Source: Chloroflexota bacterium (lineage in GTDB: Bacteria; Chloroflexota; Anaerolineae; 4572-78; J111). From it: a stretch of DNA of 12,955 nt. This document shows positions 6,569-12,955 of the stretch, in pieces. A program made the position numbers and the translations under genes. A model generated the notes under the pieces. The model worked only from the letters and a program-made list of their open reading frames with translations. It ran no database searches and was not told the origin of the DNA. The DNA lies in contig RFJF01000002.1 in NCBI GenBank assembly GCA_003695455.1, positions 1 to 12,955 of the forward strand, written 5' to 3'. Positions within the stretch are counted from its first letter, which is position 1. Every line of letters starts with the position of its first letter.

Positions 6569-7905
6569 ACCGGCTCTACCGTTTCAACACACTCAATCCC
6601 CAGCGTTTGCAACCCGGCCAGAATTGGCTCGTACAGGTTGGGCGTGACAGGAATTTGCACCCCGGTTGCGGTGATTTTGCCGCGCAGAATCAAATCCACG
6701 GCAATAGCGGCGGGCAGGCTGACGGTGCGGGCCATCGCCGAATCCCCGCCGGGTTCGCCGTAGGCAATCAGGGTAGAGGTGATATGTTCTTTTTTGCCGT
6801 CCGGGTAGCTGGCGTCAAAGTGATGCACCAGCACAATCAGGTCGCGCTCGCCCTCGGCATATTCCATCCGCTCCAGCATTTGCCGGGTCAGCAAATCCAG
6901 CGGCGAGATTTCATCTGCTTCAATCTGAATAGGGTCGTTAGCAAATAACCCCAGCCATTCCAGGTCAGAAATCACTTTGCTGTCGGCGGACAGGTCAAGT
7001 GCGGTCGCCAGATCGGCTTTGATGTTGCCGCTGTTGGGGGCGTCGGCGGGCAGCAGACTGCGGGTGAATTGGGCAAATGTAACGCCGGATACGGGGCGCG
7101 GGGTTTCATCCAAAAAACCGATGTGGGCCACGTTGTCCAGCGTGTCGCACCAGCCGGCATTGCGCAGGGTACCGCGATACATGGTGGCGGTATCGTCAAT
7201 GCCGTAAATCTGGCGGTACGGCACCGAGTCGCGGTTGGGGTAGGCTTCAAATTCACCCAGTCCTTCAACCTGCAATGGCCAGTAGTGTTTGAACAGTTTC
7301 TCGCCGGGGACGGTTACATCCTGCCCGTTTTTGAGGTAATGGGCGGAATTTCGGGCTGCCAGCAGCACCCCGCGCGGGCTCCAACTGAATTTGTAACCCA
7401 GCGGATTGTCGTTGGCTTCAGGCGCGGGCAGACCGCCGCAGTAGGACATAAATCCGTCAACATGACCGCCGGCATTCTGTACCCGGTGAATGATTTGCAT
7501 GGCGCTCATGTGGTCAATGCCGGGGTCCAGCCCCACCTCGTTGAGGATGATGATGCCGGCGGCACGAGCCTCGGAATCAAGTTCTCGCATGGCCGGGCTA
7601 ACATACGAGGTGGTGACCATTTGTTTTTTCTGCCGGATGCACTCGCGGGCTACCGTAACGTGGTGGGTGTAGGGCAGCAAACTCACGGCTAAATCGCACC
7701 GGCTGACCAGTTGCGTTAGCTGCGAACCGTCTGTGTCGGCAGCGATGTTATAGGCCATCGCCACGCCGTTGGGGTGGTTGCCAAGCAACGCCTCGGCTTT
7801 GGCGGCGGTTCGGCTGGCAACGGTTACGTGGTAGCCTTTGTCCAGTAGATAGTGTACAATTGGGCCGGTAACCAGCCCGGCTCCCAGAATTAATACATTT
7901 TTCAT
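6559..7905 (-). CDS. saccharopine dehydrogenase (Lys9/AASS C-half type)
   Basis: This enzyme interconverts saccharopine and alpha-aminoadipate semialdehyde plus glutamate, using a nicotinamide cofactor. The 448 residues match stand-alone fungal Lys9 and the C-terminal half of animal/plant LKR/SDH. The Rossmann motif is at the N-terminus (LILGAGLVTGP, 5-15). Family motifs follow: GLDPGIDH (125-132), SYCGGLPAPE (154-163), NPLGYKFSWSPRGVLL (167-182) and the later YPNRDSVPYRQIYGI. I chose ATG at 7905 because the Rossmann strand then starts at residue 2 and GAGGG lies about 9 bases upstream; extending to a TTG at 7932 adds nine unsupported residues. It lies 122 bases downstream of the lysine-ketoglutarate reductase gene on the same strand. 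Whether it uses NAD or NADP, and its net direction, cannot be read from the sequence. Confidence 0.9.
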   Translation of the reverse strand: MKNVLILGAGLVTGPIVHYLLDKGYHVTVASRTAAKAEALLGNHPNGVAMAYNIAADTDGSQLTQLVSRCDLAVSLLPYTHHVTVARECIRQKKQMVTTSYVSPAMRELDSEARAAGIIILNEVGLDPGIDHMSAMQIIHRVQNAGGHVDGFMSYCGGLPAPEANDNPLGYKFSWSPRGVLLAARNSAHYLKNGQDVTVPGEKLFKHYWPLQVEGLGEFEAYPNRDSVPYRQIYGIDDTATMYRGTLRNAGWCDTLDNVAHIGFLDETPRPVSGVTFAQFTRSLLPADAPNSGNIKADLATALDLSADSKVISDLEWLGLFANDPIQIEADEISPLDLLTRQMLERMEYAEGERDLIVLVHHFDASYPDGKKEHITSTLIAYGEPGGDSAMARTVSLPAAIAVDLILRGKITATGVQIPVTPNLYEPILAGLQTLGIECVETVEPVQA

Positions 7906-7923
7906 CGTTGAAAACCCTCGTTT

Positions 7924-7979
7924 AATTATCAATTACGAATGACGAATTATGAATGGCGAATGGCGAATGACCGATGACT
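7924..7979. repeat. tandem heptamer repeat array
   Basis: Eight consecutive 7-base units run AATTATC, AATTACG, AATGACG, AATTATG, AATGGCG, AATGGCG, AATGACC, GATGACT. They fill the spacer upstream of the saccharopine dehydrogenase gene. The same AATGACG/AATGGCG units recur at 12838-12866. On the minus strand the array also creates a promoter-like pair, TTCATA with a 17-base spacer and GATAAT. Confidence 0.85.
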
Positions 7980-7980
7980 C

Positions 7981-8034
7981 ACCAAACTCCACCAACTCTA
8001 CAAACTCAATTAACTCCACCAACTCTACTAACTC
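7981..8034. repeat. tandem 9-base repeat array ending in AACTC
   Basis: Six consecutive 9-base units all end in AACTC: ACCAAACTC, CACCAACTC, TACAAACTC, AATTAACTC, CACCAACTC, TACTAACTC. An imperfect eighth-length unit AAATACTC follows. The array abuts the heptamer array and runs through the stop codon of the reductase gene (8028-8030), so it supplies that protein's last codons. Confidence 0.85.
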
Positions 8035-9341
8035 AAATACTCTGCCAAATATTGGTAATCCGGCGTGAGTTGGCCGTGGTAAACAATAGTGGCCCGTTTG
8101 AGCGCCATCGGCAGCGCCACCGAGTCGAAATCGTCGGCAAAGTTGGCGTCGGCCAGCGCAGGGATGAACGGCAGCAGGGCGTTGCCAAAATCAGTGGAAG
8201 ATTCAATGGGCAGTTCGCAGGGCAGGTTGTCCACGGCCATCACCGCCGGGCCGCGCCCCGCCACGCCGTCAACGGCCGAGTCTGTGTCCGGGTCCCACAC
8301 AAACGCCGGCGCGTCGAGGTCTGTGGCTTTGAGCGTGATTTCAATGCCGCCTTCAATATCGCAACTGATATCACCAACGGTGCGCAAGCGCGGCGGCGTG
8401 TTGCCCGCAAACAGCCGGCGGGTGGCCGTTTTTGTGAGCAGGCGCGGGTAGGGCGTATCCCAGTAAATGCAGTTGACCAGCACCGACAGGTACGGCAGGT
8501 ACGCCTCAAATTTAGAGCGGTACCGTTCCGGGTGTTCAAAAAATTCCTGCAACATGAACGGCGCGCCGTCTGCCAGCGGCTCAACCGTGTCGGCTTCGGT
8601 GAACACAACTTTGTAAATATTGTTGCGTTCCAAATCATCCTGCTCCGCCAGACCCGGCAAATCGGCGGGTGTGATTTCGCGGATGGGCAGAAGTTCCAGA
8701 ATCTCCTGCGCGCCGCGCGATACGTTGCCGTACCCGGCAATGCCCACCACCAGCGGCGTCAGTTCCACCGGCAGCCCGTTTTCTGCAATCTGCCGCCCCA
8801 CCTCGCGGATGGCCTGCCGGGCTGCATCGAGGCTGCCGTACCGGTAGGTCAGTTGGATGCCGGCCAGCGGGGTGTCAAACCCTTCCCAGGCCAGCCGCTG
8901 TCCCAGCGTGTGCAGGGTGTCAACCATTCCGGCCAGCCCGGCGTGCCGCCCAAAAAAGATGAGCCGCCGCCGGTGTTCATCAACAATGCGTTCGTAATCA
9001 ATCAACTGGCAGTTGAGGTCCAGCAATTTTTGCAGCAGGGGCATGTTGTAAGCCTGCCCCTTGATGGTGTGCGAAAAGAACAGGTACGTAGTGTTGGGAC
9101 GCAGGAGTTCCGGAGGAATTTCCTTGACCGCCAGCACAACCTGCGCCGCCGATAAATCCTCTTGTACGGCAGCCCCGGCCTGCGCGTAGTCATTGTCTGC
9201 AAAGACGCGCACCGGTGACGGCTGAATAATGAAGTTAGTTCTAAAATCCTGCACCAGTTTTTTGATATGTTCCGGCGTAAGTGGAACCCGGCGCTCCCAT
9301 TTGTTTTTATCTTCCCGGCGGATGCCGATTATGTTACTCAT
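8028..9341 (-). CDS. lysine-ketoglutarate reductase (AASS N-half type)
   Basis: This enzyme condenses lysine with 2-oxoglutarate to saccharopine, reversibly; it is the first step of the saccharopine route. The 437 residues align by eye along the whole LKR half of eukaryotic AASS. The N-terminal block reads [20 protein letters not shown] (6-25), then [18 protein letters not shown], and [13 protein letters not shown] (88-100). Next come [29 protein letters not shown] (131-150), a Rossmann-type [16 protein letters not shown] (200-215), [12 protein letters not shown] (323-334) and [20 protein letters not shown] (371-390). I chose ATG at 9341 because the family N-terminus starts there and GGAGG stands 4 bases upstream; the open frame extends 44 codons further without family sequence. 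It is separate from the dehydrogenase gene, not fused as in animals and plants. Confidence 0.92.
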   Translation of the reverse strand: MSNIIGIRREDKNKWERRVPLTPEHIKKLVQDFRTNFIIQPSPVRVFADNDYAQAGAAVQEDLSAAQVVLAVKEIPPELLRPNTTYLFFSHTIKGQAYNMPLLQKLLDLNCQLIDYERIVDEHRRRLIFFGRHAGLAGMVDTLHTLGQRLAWEGFDTPLAGIQLTYRYGSLDAARQAIREVGRQIAENGLPVELTPLVVGIAGYGNVSRGAQEILELLPIREITPADLPGLAEQDDLERNNIYKVVFTEADTVEPLADGAPFMLQEFFEHPERYRSKFEAYLPYLSVLVNCIYWDTPYPRLLTKTATRRLFAGNTPPRLRTVGDISCDIEGGIEITLKATDLDAPAFVWDPDTDSAVDGVAGRGPAVMAVDNLPCELPIESSTDFGNALLPFIPALADANFADDFDSVALPMALKRATIVYHGQLTPDYQYLAEYLS

Positions 9342-9357
9342 GGTGCCTCCGCAGCGT

Positions 9358-9386
9358 TTGATTTTTGCAGATGTGTGTGCTACAGT
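9358..9386 (+). promoter_or_regulatory. candidate promoter of the ferredoxin gene
   Basis: TTGATT (9358-9363), a 17-base spacer and TACAGT (9381-9386), with TGC just before the -10 as an extended element. It lies in the 75-base divergent spacer between the reductase (-) and ferredoxin (+) genes. Each hexamer is only a 4/6 match. Confidence 0.4.
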
Positions 9387-9416
9387 ACCGCCCTCAAAAT
9401 TTGCAGGGATGACCCA

Positions 9417-9773
9417 ATGAAACCACTGCCCGACATTGCCCAATCGCTGGGCGTAAACCAGATACGGCGGCACATTTTTTTGTGCAGCGACCAGACCAAA
9501 CCCAAATGCTGCGACAAATCCGCCGGACTGGAAAGCTGGAGCTACCTGAAACGCCGCCTTTCCGAGCTAAACCTGACCGGCGCGGGCGGCGTGTACCGCA
9601 CCAAGGCCAACTGCCTGCGCATTTGCCAGCAGGGGCCAATTGCCGTGGTTTACCCCGAAGGCGTGTGGTATCATTCCTGTACCCCGGATGTACTCGAGCG
9701 GATCATTCAGGAGCATCTCATCGGCGGGAAACCGGTGGATGAATTCACCATCACCCGCCGCCCTCTGCCGTAA
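9417..9773 (+). CDS. thioredoxin-like [2Fe-2S] ferredoxin
   Basis: This is a small (118 aa) cytoplasmic electron carrier of the thioredoxin-fold [2Fe-2S] ferredoxin family (Aquifex/Azotobacter type, related to NuoE-like domains). The cluster cysteines fit the family: C23, then C31/C32 after an 8-residue gap ([12 protein letters not shown]), and C66 and C70 ([19 protein letters not shown]). The C-terminal [18 protein letters not shown] block is also typical. The ATG at 9417 has AGGG about 9 bases upstream; the open frame upstream of it lacks family sequence and crosses the promoter region. It is divergent from the lysine-ketoglutarate reductase gene and converges on lysK with only 5 bases between stop codons. 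No partner enzyme is obvious here, so its redox role is unknown. Confidence 0.87.
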   Translation: MKPLPDIAQSLGVNQIRRHIFLCSDQTKPKCCDKSAGLESWSYLKRRLSELNLTGAGGVYRTKANCLRICQQGPIAVVYPEGVWYHSCTPDVLERIIQEHLIGGKPVDEFTITRRPLP

Positions 9774-9778
9774 GCCGG

Positions 9779-10876
9779 TTAGCCGGCCATCAGTTGTTCC
9801 AGCGCCCCGGCCAGCACATCCACGGCGCGCAAATATTCCGTCAGGTGAATGTGTTCGTTAGGTGTGTGGTCTAGGTTGCTGTCGCCGGGGCCGTAAGCCA
9901 CGATGGGCGTGTTGGGCCAGTGCGGGCCAACCACGTTCATATCGGCAGTGCCGGTTTTGACCACAAACCGGGGCTTGCCGTCCCCGGCCCGGATGCTTCG
10001 CAAAAACGCCCGCACCAGCAAATTTGATTTGTCGCCTTTGTAGGCCGGCTCCCCTCCGGAAAATTGCGCCTCCGCCACGGTGCCTTCCGCCACGGTGTTC
10101 AGCAGGTTGCGCATGTCTACCTCCAGTTGCGCCGGTGAAATATCCACCGGCAGCCGGAACCCCAAACTCATCACCACCGAACCAAACGCGCCCTCATCGT
10201 GGCTGGCAATGTACCGCAGCGAAGGCGACAATTGCGAGAACGGCGATTTTGCGCCGCGTGCGGCGTTGTTTTCGGCGCATAAATTTTCAACCTGTCGCCA
10301 AAAATCCACCCCCTGCTCCGCCGGCAAACGGCCTTCGCCCGCCGAATGGCTGAACGGCACACGCAGGGTCACATCCATCAGCAGGCGGCCCTTGTAGCCC
10401 AGCGTCACCCGGTCCCAATTGCTCGGCTCACCGATGACGCAAAACGCGGGGTGCTGTTCCGGTTCCATACGCCGGGCCAGTACGTGGCGCGCGCCCTTGC
10501 TGGTAGCCGATTCCTCTTCAACCGCGCCAATCACGCTGATGCGCCAGCCCTTTGGCACGCTGACCCGTGCGGCGGCGGCGGCAAACGTCGCCAGCGGCCC
10601 TTTGGCGTCCACACTGCCGCGCCCGTACAGCACATCGCCGTCGCGGCGCACCGGAACCTCGCCCGGAAAGGTGTCAATGTGCCCCAGCAGTAGAATCTCT
10701 TTGGGGCCATTGCCTTTGACGCCCACGGCGTTGTGCACTTCATCCACGTGCGACTTGAGACCATGCGCATTCATCCAGCCGGCCAAAAAAGCAGACGCTT
10801 TGCGCTCATGTTCCGAAGGCGAGGGAATGGAGACCAGCTTGGTGAGCAGTTCAATGGCTTCGTTCTGTTCAGTCAT
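9779..10876 (-). CDS. lysK: [LysW]-lysine (or ornithine) hydrolase LysK
   Basis: This M20-family metallopeptidase releases lysine (or ornithine) from the C-terminal glutamate of the carrier protein LysW, the last step of that pathway. The 365 residues are typical for LysK. Metal ligands and the base are visible: H66 and D68 in GHIDTFPG, D90 in YGRGSVDAKGP, the E120-E122 run in GAVEEES, E150 in IGEPSNWD and H342 in DHTPNEHIHL. TGTADMNVV (308-316) and VAYGPGDSNLDHTP are LysK/ArgE-subgroup blocks. The ATG at 10876 overlaps the vapC stop codon region by 8 bases, with GAGG 7 bases upstream lying inside vapC, so translation may be coupled. LysJ is encoded upstream beyond the toxin-antitoxin pair. 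A classical ArgE or DapE role is less likely because of the LysJ neighbour. Confidence 0.88.
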   Translation of the reverse strand: MTEQNEAIELLTKLVSIPSPSEHERKASAFLAGWMNAHGLKSHVDEVHNAVGVKGNGPKEILLLGHIDTFPGEVPVRRDGDVLYGRGSVDAKGPLATFAAAAARVSVPKGWRISVIGAVEEESATSKGARHVLARRMEPEQHPAFCVIGEPSNWDRVTLGYKGRLLMDVTLRVPFSHSAGEGRLPAEQGVDFWRQVENLCAENNAARGAKSPFSQLSPSLRYIASHDEGAFGSVVMSLGFRLPVDISPAQLEVDMRNLLNTVAEGTVAEAQFSGGEPAYKGDKSNLLVRAFLRSIRAGDGKPRFVVKTGTADMNVVGPHWPNTPIVAYGPGDSNLDHTPNEHIHLTEYLRAVDVLAGALEQLMAG

Positions 10877-11282
10877 AGTTTGGCCTCTGTGTGGAAACTA
10901 CGGCGCTGCCGCGTTCCAGTTGCTGCCGGTCCAGTGTAATCAGCCGATCATTTTGCAGTTGGGCCAGCGCCACGTAAACTGCATCGCAACCCCGAATGCG
11001 GTACTCGGCGGCAATTTTTGCCGCGCGGTGGCCCAAATCACGCGTTACCGGAACCAGTTCAATCAGCTTTTGTTCAACAATCTGGGCAACGGCGGCCTGC
11101 GCCAACTCCGGCGAATTTGTGCCCCGGCTGAGCGCCGCCGCTACTTCAGCCAGCAAAATCATTGGGGCTGCCACTACATCCTGATTGAGTTGTGCCTGCT
11201 CAAACCAGCGCCAGCAGATTGGGTGGGCCGGCTCGTTGCGGTTGAGCAATGCAACGTACACACTGGCGTCAATGACAGGCAT
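10869..11282 (-). CDS. vapC: VapC-like PIN-domain ribonuclease toxin
   Basis: This is a PIN-domain endoribonuclease of 137 residues, the toxin of a type II toxin-antitoxin pair. The four expected acidic residues are present: D5 (VIDASVYVALL), E46 (LLAEVAAAL), D100 (RGCDAVYVALA) and D118 (LITLDRQ). Nothing suggests inactivation. VapC toxins cleave structured RNAs such as initiator tRNA or the rRNA sarcin-ricin loop; the target here cannot be inferred. The start lies 3 bases after the antitoxin stop, the usual tight coupling. The 3' end overlaps the start of lysK by 8 bases, which places the toxin inside a lysine-biosynthesis transcript. Confidence 0.87.
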   Translation of the reverse strand: MPVIDASVYVALLNRNEPAHPICWRWFEQAQLNQDVVAAPMILLAEVAAALSRGTNSPELAQAAVAQIVEQKLIELVPVTRDLGHRAAKIAAEYRIRGCDAVYVALAQLQNDRLITLDRQQLERGSAVVSTQRPNYD

Positions 11283-11285
11283 CGG

Positions 11286-11555
11286 TCAGCGTCGCTGTTC
11301 TTCAACAAGTTCAACCGCGCCGGAATCAGACACCCACGAATCGGTGATGCGCCGGGCCAGTTTGCCGATGTCGTCCAGCGTGTGCTGCGTGGTTTGGCGG
11401 GTGAGTTCGGCGTGGTCTTCCGGGGTGAAGGGCCGGATGATTGCTACCGGCTTGCCCTGGTGGGTGATGACCACTTCGTGCTGCTCTTCTCTGACGGCGC
11501 GCACTATTTTTGATGCCTGATTTTTTAACTCGCGGATGCCGATGGTTGGTTTCAT
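11286..11555 (-). CDS. Phd/YefM-family antitoxin
   Basis: This 89-residue antitoxin pairs with the PIN toxin encoded directly after it. The N-terminal DNA-binding fold is recognisable as Phd/YefM: IGIRELKNQASKIVRAVREE, then VVITHQGKPVAIIRP. The C-terminal part (about 50-89) is charged and variable, as expected for the region that binds and blocks the toxin. I chose ATG at 11555, with AGGA 9 bases upstream; a TTG two codons earlier is less likely. Antitoxins of this type repress their own promoter together with the toxin, and a matching promoter with a double 9-base repeat lies directly upstream. Confidence 0.87.
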   Translation of the reverse strand: MKPTIGIRELKNQASKIVRAVREEQHEVVITHQGKPVAIIRPFTPEDHAELTRQTTQHTLDDIGKLARRITDSWVSDSGAVELVEEQRR

Positions 11556-11571
11556 TCTCAATGGTCCTGCT

Positions 11572-11591
11572 TGTGGCTACTCTGTGGCTAC
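11572..11591. promoter_or_regulatory. double-repeat operator candidate for the toxin-antitoxin pair
   Basis: TGTGGCTAC occurs at 11572-11580 and again at 11583-11591, 11 bases apart, about one helical turn. Each copy is close to palindromic. The pair covers the expected transcription start just downstream of the -10, where a Phd/VapC complex would block transcription. Confidence 0.45.
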
Positions 11592-11619
11592 ATTGTACAC
11601 CGTTTGCCCGTAACACCAA
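11592..11619 (-). promoter_or_regulatory. candidate promoter of the toxin-antitoxin/lysK unit
   Basis: On the minus strand TTGGTG (11619-11614), a 16-base spacer and TACAAT (11597-11592). The -10 is a 5/6 match, the -35 weaker. It lies in the 81-base gap between the lysJ stop and the antitoxin start, so lysK could be transcribed from it independently of lysJ. Confidence 0.4.
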
Positions 11620-11636
11620 AAAACCGGGCCGCAAAA

Positions 11637-12812
11637 TCACGCCAGTACTTCACCGATGACGGCGGTGACGCGTGCCAAATCTTCCTCCTGAATGACCAGC
11701 GGCGGCAGCAGGCGCAGCACATTCAGCCCGGCAGGGAGCGCCCACACCCCGCGCTGAATCAGTTGTTGCAGCACCGGCGTCACTTTGCCGCGCAGTTCCA
11801 CGCCCACCATCAGCCCCAATCCGCGAACCTGCCGGATTTTTTGGGTTGGCAGCGCCGCCAGATTTTCACGGAGTTCCTGCCCCAACCGGTCGGCGCGGGC
11901 GGGCAGGTTTTCATCACGCATCACCTGAATCACGGCTCGGCTGGCGGCGCAGGCCAGCGGATTGCCGCCAAAGGTGCTGCCGTGCAGGCCCGGTTTAAGA
12001 CGGCCCAACTCACTGCGCCAGGCCGTAACGCCCATTGGCAGGCCGCCGCCAATGGATTTGCCCAGCGTTACCACATCCGGCGACAGGCCGAAATGTTCGC
12101 AGGCCAGCCAGCGACCGGTGCGCCCTACCCCGGTCTGAATTTCGTCCACAATCAGCAGCGCGCCGCGCTCGGTGCAGAGTTGGCGCAGCGCCCGGAAAAA
12201 CTCGCCGGAGCCGGGAAAGACGCCGCCTTCGCCCTGCACAATTTCAATGATGACGGCGGCGGTGTCGTCGCCAACGGCTTCGGCAAAGCTGTCAATGTCA
12301 TCGAAGGTGGCGTGGGTTACGCCGGGAACCAGCGGCTCGAAAGGTTTGCGGTATTTGGGGTTCCAGGTCAGGCTGAGCGCGCCCATTGTGCGCCCGTGAA
12401 AACTGCGTTTGGCGGCCACAATGCCGGGCCGGCCGGTGATGTAGCGCGCAAATTTGATGGCGGCTTCGTTGGCTTCGGTGCCGGAGTTAGAGGGGTGGAT
12501 GACGCAACCGTCCCAGTTCAGACTGGGTTGCAGCACGCCGGCCAGTTCCTGCATCCACAGGGCGCGCTGATCGTTGAAACTGCTTTCCTGCCCGGCCACG
12601 TAGATTTGCAGTTGGCGCTGAATGGCGGCCACCACCGCCGGGTGGCTGTGGCCCACGTTAGCCCACCCCTGCGAGGCGGCACAATCAATGTATTCGTTGC
12701 CTTCGCTGTCCCACAGACGAGCGCCGCTGGCCCGCACAATCGCTACCGGCCGGCGGCCCACCCCGCCGGAGGTGTAAGTTGATTCGAGAGTGGATATTTC
12801 TTCATAATTCAT
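11637..12812 (-). CDS. lysJ: [LysW]-aminoadipate semialdehyde/ornithine transaminase LysJ
   Basis: This class III PLP-dependent aminotransferase uses glutamate to aminate LysW-bound aminoadipate semialdehyde to LysW-lysine, the step before LysK. The 391 residues are normal length. Motifs: ARLWDSEGNEYIDC (31-44), SGTEANEAAIKFAR (110-123) for phosphate binding, FHGRTMGALSLT (138-149), the cofactor aspartate D223 in IVDEIQTGVGRTG, the Schiff-base lysine K252 in TLGKSIGGGLPMG, and HGSTFGGNPLA (277-287). The N-terminal ANVGHSHPAV block and the lysK neighbour favour LysJ over a general acetylornithine transaminase (ArgD), though dual lysine/arginine use is common in this family. The ATG at 12812 is preceded by AGGG about 9 bases upstream. 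The gene is followed by the toxin-antitoxin pair. lysW, lysX, lysY and lysZ are not in the window. Confidence 0.88.
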   Translation of the reverse strand: MNYEEISTLESTYTSGGVGRRPVAIVRASGARLWDSEGNEYIDCAASQGWANVGHSHPAVVAAIQRQLQIYVAGQESSFNDQRALWMQELAGVLQPSLNWDGCVIHPSNSGTEANEAAIKFARYITGRPGIVAAKRSFHGRTMGALSLTWNPKYRKPFEPLVPGVTHATFDDIDSFAEAVGDDTAAVIIEIVQGEGGVFPGSGEFFRALRQLCTERGALLIVDEIQTGVGRTGRWLACEHFGLSPDVVTLGKSIGGGLPMGVTAWRSELGRLKPGLHGSTFGGNPLACAASRAVIQVMRDENLPARADRLGQELRENLAALPTQKIRQVRGLGLMVGVELRGKVTPVLQQLIQRGVWALPAGLNVLRLLPPLVIQEEDLARVTAVIGEVLA

Positions 12813-12837
12813 GGTTTAAACCCTGTCAAAATGTACA

Positions 12838-12866
12838 AATGACGAATGTGCGAATGGCGAATGGCG
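12838..12866. repeat. tandem heptamer repeat upstream of lysJ
   Basis: Units AATGACG, AATGTGCG (8 bases), AATGGCG and AATGGCG run in tandem. They match the units of the 7924-7979 array. The array occupies the spacer between lysJ and the partial gene at the window edge. Confidence 0.75.
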
Positions 12867-12870
12867 AAAA

Positions 12871-12955
12871 TTATTTCTTGCGCCGGTTGTAATTTTTTTG
12901 CCGGTTGATTTCGGTAACAAGTAGACTGATAATTTCGTCCAGCAATGCTAAGCGG
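12871..12955 (-). CDS. C-terminal end of an unidentified protein
   Basis: The frame is open from the window edge to a TAA at 12873-12871, giving 27 residues that begin RLALLDEIISLLVTEI and end in a basic RRKK tail. The segment looks like an amphipathic helix followed by a basic stretch, consistent with a real C-terminus. It is too short to assign a family. It lies upstream of lysJ on the same strand, separated by the heptamer repeat. Confidence 0.45.
   Translation of the reverse strand, partial: RLALLDEIISLLVTEINRQKNYNRRKK

Noticed and set aside
7924..8034. CRISPR array
   Set aside because: The units are 7 or 9 bases in direct tandem with no unique spacers and no cas genes nearby.
7974..9155. 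393-codon open frame on the + strand opposite the lysine-ketoglutarate reductase
   Set aside because: It starts inside the 9-base repeat region, has a low-information Gln/Arg/His-rich translation and covers a well-supported gene on the other strand.
9267..9416. N-terminal extension of the ferredoxin to 168 residues
   Set aside because: The added 50 residues have no ferredoxin sequence, overlap the divergent reductase gene and cover the likely promoter.
9774..9787. GCCGG/CCGGC hairpin at the convergent ferredoxin and lysK stops as a terminator
   Set aside because: Only 5 bp with no T run on either strand, and it overlaps the lysK stop codon.
11571..12782. 403-codon open frame on the + strand opposite lysJ
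   Set aside because: It mirrors a clearly recognisable aminotransferase on the other strand, has no family motif or ribosome site, and is typical of antisense frames in GC-rich genes.

Overview
The window looks like a chromosomal segment of a GC-rich bacterium. A member of the Chloroflexota (Anaerolineae-like) is my best inference. The reasons are LysW-type lysine/arginine genes (lysJ, lysK), a split saccharopine-pathway gene pair, and spacers built from 7-base and 9-base tandem repeats. No rRNA or tRNA gene, insertion sequence, phage gene or CRISPR array was found.

Layout. At 1-312 (+) is the end of a TolB/PD40-type beta-propeller protein, followed by a strong intrinsic terminator. At 427-1749 (+) is mtaB, a tRNA methylthiotransferase. 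A heptamer-repeat hairpin then separates it from a convergent (-) unit: a 75-aa basic protein (6033-5806) followed by two ABC half-transporters (5721-3847 and 3771-1948). The two transporters carry complementary defects in their ATP sites, as expected of one heterodimeric exporter. Upstream of this unit, on the same strand, is a compact cassette at 6465-6165. It has a near-consensus promoter, a strong Shine-Dalgarno site, a 38-codon ORF and two terminators that share one stem sequence. It may be a free-standing small-peptide gene or a ribosome-dependent attenuator for the exporter.

Next comes a lysine block. A saccharopine dehydrogenase (7905-6559) and a lysine-ketoglutarate reductase (9341-8028) lie in tandem on (-). 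They correspond to the two halves of the fused eukaryotic AASS enzyme and are separated by repeat-filled DNA. A small thioredoxin-like [2Fe-2S] ferredoxin (9417-9773, +) diverges from them. Beyond it on (-) are lysJ (12812-11637), a Phd/VapC toxin-antitoxin pair (11555-10869) and lysK (10876-9779), with vapC overlapping lysK by 8 bases. The window ends in the tail of an unidentified (-) gene (12955-12871).

How the genes fit together. LysJ and LysK perform the last two steps of carrier-protein (LysW) lysine, and possibly ornithine, synthesis. The reductase/dehydrogenase pair interconverts lysine and aminoadipate semialdehyde, most likely as catabolism. The region therefore seems to hold both ends of aminoadipate-lysine metabolism. 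Starts were moved inward from the longest open frame wherever a Shine-Dalgarno site and family alignment supported it; this is stated in each entry.
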